Part shown: positions 5,253-8,013 of the stretch, piece by piece
How the letters are laid out: every line of letters starts with the position of its first letter
How positions within the stretch are numbered: the stretch's first letter is position 1
DNA from: Parvibaculum sp.
GTDB lineage: Bacteria; Pseudomonadota; Alphaproteobacteria; Parvibaculales; Parvibaculaceae
Reading direction: 5' to 3'
DNA: 8,013 nucleotides
Assembly (NCBI GenBank): GCA_020062605.1
Contig: JAGUWA010000331.1
Location: forward strand, 1 to 8,013
Position numbers and translations under genes: made by a program
The notes under the pieces: model-generated
The model's input: only the letters and a program-made list of their open reading frames with translations
Databases searched by the model: none
Told to the model about the DNA's origin: nothing

Positions 5253-5280
5253 AAGATAGGCATGGGCGCAAGTTTGTCAC
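5253..5280 (-). promoter_or_regulatory. Predicted promoter of the chorismate mutase gene
   Basis: On the minus strand GTGACA (5280-5275, five of six to TTGACA) is followed after 16 bases by TATCTT (5258-5253, four of six to TATAAT). Transcription would start near 5246, giving a leader of about 54 nt before the ATG at 5192. No competing promoter pair is better placed. Confidence 0.4.
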
Positions 5281-5302
5281 GGCCAATTGGGCAATTTTTT
5301 GC

Positions 5303-5333
5303 TTGGCGATATGGCATCGCGGACCTATATAGG
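5303..5333 (+). promoter_or_regulatory. Predicted promoter of the ferredoxin reductase operon, overlapping palindrome CCTATATAGG
   Basis: TTGGCG (5303-5308) and TATATA (5326-5331) are 17 bases apart, giving a start near 5338 and a leader of about 79 nt. The -10 is embedded in the perfect 10-base palindrome CCTATATAGG (5324-5333). A second palindrome, CCAATTGG (5283-5290), lies just upstream of the -35. The region is markedly AT-richer than its surroundings. Confidence 0.4.
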
Positions 5334-5342
5334 CCGGAAAGG

Positions 5343-5365
5343 TTGTGAAATATAAATAATCACAC
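5343..5365. promoter_or_regulatory. Inverted repeat TTGTGA-N11-TCACA(C), possible operator
   Basis: TTGTGA (5343-5348) and TCACA (5360-5364) form an inverted repeat around an AT-only centre of 11 bases, 50-75 bp upstream of the reductase ATG. The half-site TGTGA recalls CRP-family sites, but those have a 6-base gap, so a canonical CRP or FNR box is not supported. If the start at about 5338 is right, the site lies just downstream of it, a position suited to repression. Confidence 0.35.
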
Positions 5366-5416
5366 TTTTCATAGGTATTATGCCCCTGCGCTGGGCGGAA
5401 CGACAGGTGACCGAGA

Positions 5417-6448
5417 ATGACTCAGGAAGCGATCTCGACAGATGTAGTGATCATCGGGGCGGGCCCCTGCGGGCTTTTCGCGGTGTTCGAACTCGGCCTG
5501 CTCGACATGAAATGTCACCTTGTCGACATCCTGGACAAGCCGGGCGGGCAGTGCGCCGAGCTCTATCCGGAAAAACCGATCTACGACATTCCGGCGCTTC
5601 CCGTCGTCAGCGGCCATGAACTCACCGAGCGGCTGATGGAACAGGCCGCGCCATTCGGTCCGCAGTATCACTACAACGAGATGGTCGAAGAGCTGGAAAA
5701 GCTGGACGATGGCCGCTTCCGCGTGAAGACCGATGGCGGGCTCGTGTTCGAAGCGAAGGTCGTCGTGATTGCCGCCGGAGGCGGCAGCTTCCAGCCGAAG
5801 AAGCCGCCCATTCCCGGCATCGACGCCTATGAAGGCAAGTCCGTCTTCTATTCGGTCAAGCGGATGGAAAGTTTCCGCAACAAGAAGGTGCTGATTTCCG
5901 GTGGCGGCGACAGCGCGCTCGACTGGACGATCAACCTGCAGCCGGTTGCGCAGTCGATGCAACTTATTCATCGCCGCGATGGGTTCCGTGCGGCGCCGGA
6001 CAGCGTCAACAAGATGCACGCACTGGTGGACGAAGGGAAAATGCAGTTCCACCTCGGCCAGATCACGGCACTGCATGGCGACAACGGTCAGCTCACAGGC
6101 GTCACCGCGAAGGGTAATGACGGCAACGACTATGAGATCGAATGCGACACTCTGTTGCCGTTCTTCGGTCTCACCATGAAGCTCGGTCCGATCGCGAATT
6201 GGGGTCTCAACCTTCACGAGAACCTTATTCCGGTCGATACCGAGAAGTTCCAGTCGAGCGAACCGGGCATCTTCGCTATCGGTGACATCAACACCTATCC
6301 GGGCAAGCTGAAGCTCATTCTCTCCGGCTTCCACGAAGCGGCGCTCATGGCGCAGGCAGCTTTCAAATATGCCAACCCGGATGCGAAGGTTACTTTCCAG
6401 TACACGACTTCGTCGACCAGCCTGCAGAAGAAACTCGGCGTCGCCTGA
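5417..6448 (+). CDS. Ferredoxin--NADP+ reductase, thioredoxin-reductase-like type
   Basis: A 343-residue flavoprotein that moves electrons between NADPH and ferredoxin. It has two Rossmann folds. FAD binding is shown by DVVIIGAGPCG (9-19, Gly14/16/19), acidic Asp37, GGQCAELYPEKPIYDIP (43-59) and the C-terminal GIFAIGDINTYPGKLKL (284-300). NADP binding is shown by VLISGGGDSALDW (158-170) and HRRDGFRA (185-192), whose two Arg favour NADPH over NADH. The redox-active CxxC of thioredoxin reductases is absent, and the C-terminal extension FQYTTSSTSLQKKL (327-340) matches the ferredoxin reductases of this class (Bacillus YumC, Rhodopseudomonas and Chlorobaculum FNR). There is no signal peptide, so it is cytoplasmic. 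The ATG at 5417 has AGGTGA (5405-5410) 6 bases upstream. Ferredoxin 2 starts 22 bp after the stop and is the likely partner. Confidence 0.93.
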   Translation: MTQEAISTDVVIIGAGPCGLFAVFELGLLDMKCHLVDILDKPGGQCAELYPEKPIYDIPALPVVSGHELTERLMEQAAPFGPQYHYNEMVEELEKLDDGRFRVKTDGGLVFEAKVVVIAAGGGSFQPKKPPIPGIDAYEGKSVFYSVKRMESFRNKKVLISGGGDSALDWTINLQPVAQSMQLIHRRDGFRAAPDSVNKMHALVDEGKMQFHLGQITALHGDNGQLTGVTAKGNDGNDYEIECDTLLPFFGLTMKLGPIANWGLNLHENLIPVDTEKFQSSEPGIFAIGDINTYPGKLKLILSGFHEAALMAQAAFKYANPDAKVTFQYTTSSTSLQKKLGVA

Positions 6449-6470
6449 GAATCCATTCCGAGGTCAGTTC

Positions 6471-6794
6471 ATGCGTATCATCCTTGTCGACGGTAAGGGC
6501 CGCGAGCGCGAACTTGCGGCTATCGAAGGGTGGCGGGTGATGGAAATCATCCGCGATCACGGCTTTCCCATCGTGGCGGAATGCGGCGGCGCTTGCGCCT
6601 GCGGCACTTGTCAGGTGGAAGTCGACCCGCAATGGGCCGCGAAGCTCCACGAGTCGCGTGAGGACGAACTCGACATGCTCGACCAGAATTATGGTGGAGA
6701 GTGGTCGCGTCTGTCGTGTCAACTCATCATGACGCCTGAGCTCGACGGGTTGCGCGTTCGGCTTGCCGACGTTGCGGTTCGCGAGGCGGCCTGA
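6471..6794 (+). CDS. [2Fe-2S] ferredoxin 2 (putidaredoxin/adrenodoxin-like)
   Basis: A 107-residue [2Fe-2S] ferredoxin and probable redox partner of the reductase just upstream. Cluster ligands are Cys38, Cys44 and Cys47 in ECGGACACGTC and Cys83 in SRLSCQLI (C-x5-C-x2-C-x35-C). The SCQLIMTPELDGLRVRL segment (82-98) resembles putidaredoxin-like ferredoxins that feed P450s; that role is inferred, since no P450 or oxygenase is visible here. It shares the CGGACAC core and the extra cysteine (Cys42) with ferredoxin 1 but differs strongly elsewhere (for example Gln48 instead of His50 after the third ligand), so the two are not recent duplicates. The ATG at 6471 has GAGGT (6460-6464) 6 bases upstream. 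The 22-bp spacing from the reductase indicates one transcript. Confidence 0.92.
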   Translation: MRIILVDGKGRERELAAIEGWRVMEIIRDHGFPIVAECGGACACGTCQVEVDPQWAAKLHESREDELDMLDQNYGGEWSRLSCQLIMTPELDGLRVRLADVAVREAA

Positions 6795-6857
6795 CCCGGG
6801 GTCTCGCTGGACAAATCCTCTCTCAAGCTGCCAACTAGGCAAAAAGGGAGGAGCTTC

Positions 6858-7259
6858 TTGCGCCGTTTTTCGCTCATTATCGCTCTTGTCGTCGCGTTTA
6901 TTGGAAGCGGCAACGCTCTGGCAGGTGCAACCGACGCGATCGAAACAACGCTCTATTTCGGACTCGACCTGCCGGGTGGCGGCACGGTAAGCGAAGAGCA
7001 ATGGGCCGGCTTTCTCGCAGATACCGTCACACCTCGCTTTCCTGACGGGTTCACGGTTCTCGGTGCCTATGGACAATGGCGCGATTCCGGGCCGGCCGAT
7101 GCGCCGATCATTCGCGAGGAGACCCGGGTCATCATCATCGTTCATCCGAAGACGTCAGCCGCTGAAGGCGCCATTGACGAAATTAAATCGTTCTACAAGA
7201 CAAGCTTCGGACAGAAGTCTGTGTTTCACACACAGGTGCAAGTGCGTCTTGTAGAGTAG
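6858..7259 (+). CDS. DUF3574 family protein, exported
   Basis: A 133-residue protein with a clear signal peptide: basic MRRF, hydrophobic SLIIALVVAFIG, then GNALA with likely cleavage after residue 22 (A-L-A). There is no cysteine at the cleavage site, so it is not a lipoprotein and is probably periplasmic. The mature part, ETTLYFGLDLPGGGTVSEEQ, TPRFPDGFTVLGAYGQWRD and IIIVHP, has the look of the DUF3574 family, whose function is unknown. The start is TTG at 6858, supported by an excellent GGGAGGAG (6846-6853); no in-frame ATG exists that would keep the signal peptide. It lies 63 bp after ferredoxin 2 and 8 bp before the next gene, so it is probably co-transcribed with the latter and perhaps with the reductase operon too. 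Confidence 0.85.
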   Translation: MRRFSLIIALVVAFIGSGNALAGATDAIETTLYFGLDLPGGGTVSEEQWAGFLADTVTPRFPDGFTVLGAYGQWRDSGPADAPIIREETRVIIIVHPKTSAAEGAIDEIKSFYKTSFGQKSVFHTQVQVRLVE

Positions 7260-7267
7260 GTTTTCAA

Positions 7268-8013
7268 ATGTTCGCGATTTCCCGCCCCGTCGGAAAAAGT
7301 TTTGAGATATGGCCCGGCAAGCTTTCCTTCGCCGCTGCCGGCGATGGTTCGCGCGAAGCGCTCGATGCTGGAATGGACATTGCCCGCGATCTTTCACGCT
7401 CCGTTCTCGCGGATGGCGAACTGCTGGCGAAGGGCGCCGCAAATGTTCTGCCTCGGGGCATGGCGGGGCGGATTGCAGTAGAGACGGTAAATCTCTTTCG
7501 TGAGCTCATTCCTTCTTTCGAGTTTCCTCCCGTGTTGGCGGCTTTACCGGGTGCGGTCTGCGATGCCGTGCTCGACGGTATGCTCGACGCCGCGCGTCAA
7601 AATGGCGGCGCGGGATTCATCGTTGTATCGCTTGGTGACGTACTCGCCCTCCATCAGGAGCCGGGTGTTGCGGCCGACCTTGAGGGAGGCGTTCAGCCGG
7701 TGCTTGGCGAATTTGTCTCCGCCTTGGGGGCGGGCATCCGTGGCGGCGCGGCTCTGGGCGGTAGCCGGTCTTGCGTTCCGACCTGCGGCGCACTCGATAT
7801 TGTTGCGGTTCAATCGAAGTCAGCGTCGGCGGCAGGACTTGCGGCTGCGATCATTGCCGACGCCGCAGGCGATACAATTGCAGTGCCACGAGGTCCTGCG
7901 CCGCGCGACCGGCTGTTTGCCATGGCGTGGCGAGAGCGAAGCATTGCCGCATCGGCGGGGCTCGTCGAACCGGAATTGATCTGGCAGGCGCTTTCCGCGT
8001 CGGTGCGGCAAGC
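7268..8013 (+). CDS. UPF0280/ApbE-like protein, 3' end cut by the right edge
   Basis: An uninterrupted frame of 248 codons from the ATG at 7268 to the window edge, with no stop seen. AGTAGG (7255-7260) lies 7 bases before the ATG and overlaps the preceding stop. By eye the order of segments matches the UPF0280 family (ApbE-like fold): FPPVLAALPGAVCDAVLDGML (codons near 90-110) corresponds to the family's PMAAVAGAVA helix; NGGAGFIVVSLGDVLALH corresponds to the NNGGDIALHL strand pair; and GIRGGAALGGSRSCVP with ALDIVAV...AAGLAAAIIADAAGD corresponds to the GIATSGWxGRS and ADAAATLIANAV blocks. Several hallmark residues differ, so it is a divergent member. Related proteins are near 270-280 residues (from memory), so only a short C-terminus should be missing. 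The family has no firmly established reaction. There is no signal peptide. Confidence 0.65.
   Translation, partial: MFAISRPVGKSFEIWPGKLSFAAAGDGSREALDAGMDIARDLSRSVLADGELLAKGAANVLPRGMAGRIAVETVNLFRELIPSFEFPPVLAALPGAVCDAVLDGMLDAARQNGGAGFIVVSLGDVLALHQEPGVAADLEGGVQPVLGEFVSALGAGIRGGAALGGSRSCVPTCGALDIVAVQSKSASAAGLAAAIIADAAGDTIAVPRGPAPRDRLFAMAWRERSIAASAGLVEPELIWQALSASVRQ

Noticed and set aside
5344..5364. TGTGA...TCACA as a CRP site
   Set aside because: The gap is 11 bases, not the 6 needed for CRP, so only an unassigned inverted repeat is reported.
5378..6334. A 318-codon minus-strand open frame opposite the ferredoxin reductase
   Set aside because: The plus-strand reductase is unmistakable. The antisense translation is low in structure, rich in His/Arg/Val, and has no supporting ribosome site.
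6390..7145. A 251-codon minus-strand open frame over ferredoxin 2 and DUF3574
   Set aside because: It spans two supported plus-strand genes with good ribosome sites and the intergenic gap between them; no domain is visible.
7500..7979. A 159-codon frame starting at 7500, and a minus-strand one at 7544-7813, within the last gene
   Set aside because: The 7268 frame is longer, uninterrupted to the edge, has a ribosome site and matches UPF0280 segment order. The others are Arg/Ser-rich shadows.

Overview
The window is about 8 kb of GC-rich chromosomal DNA that reads as alphaproteobacterial. The [2Fe-2S] ferredoxin at 4556-4876 has the typical alphaproteobacterial FdVI-type sequence, and the mix of stand-alone HPt protein, AroQ-type chorismate mutase and thioredoxin-reductase-like ferredoxin reductase fits Rhizobiales-like or Parvibaculum-like genomes. 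The genus is an inference from general resemblance. No rRNA, tRNA, CRISPR array, transposase or phage gene is visible.

Left part (1-1057). A minus-strand gene is cut by the left edge; its long 5' region carries a possible promoter and a terminator-like hairpin. A small histidine-phosphotransfer (HPt) protein runs rightward (433-819). The gap after it (820-1057) holds two intergenic repeat structures.

Middle (1058-4342, minus strand). A FAD-dependent oxidoreductase of the L-2-hydroxyglutarate oxidase type (1058-2185) is followed by a 633-bp gene-free region. That region contains a second copy of the palindromic intergenic repeat, then a striking set of TTATCCCCGG decamers. Four of these (one with a final-base change) lie head-to-tail at an exact 22-bp period (2699-2774). 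Next is a sulfatase-superfamily hydrolase closely resembling phosphonate monoester hydrolases (2819-4342), with a formylglycine-type CGPSR motif.

Right part (4556-8013). This part is rich in redox genes: ferredoxin 1 (4556-4876, +), chorismate mutase (4887-5192, -, convergent with ferredoxin 1), ferredoxin-NADP reductase (5417-6448, +) and ferredoxin 2 (6471-6794, +). They are followed by a secreted DUF3574 protein (6858-7259, TTG start) and a UPF0280/ApbE-like protein that runs off the right edge (7268-8013). The reductase and ferredoxin 2 are 22 bp apart and probably form one NADPH-to-ferredoxin electron-transfer unit; DUF3574 and UPF0280 are 8 bp apart and are probably co-transcribed.

Most of the coding content belongs to known families. 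The least explained DNA is the phased-decamer region at 2400-2780. No clearly new multi-gene system is visible.
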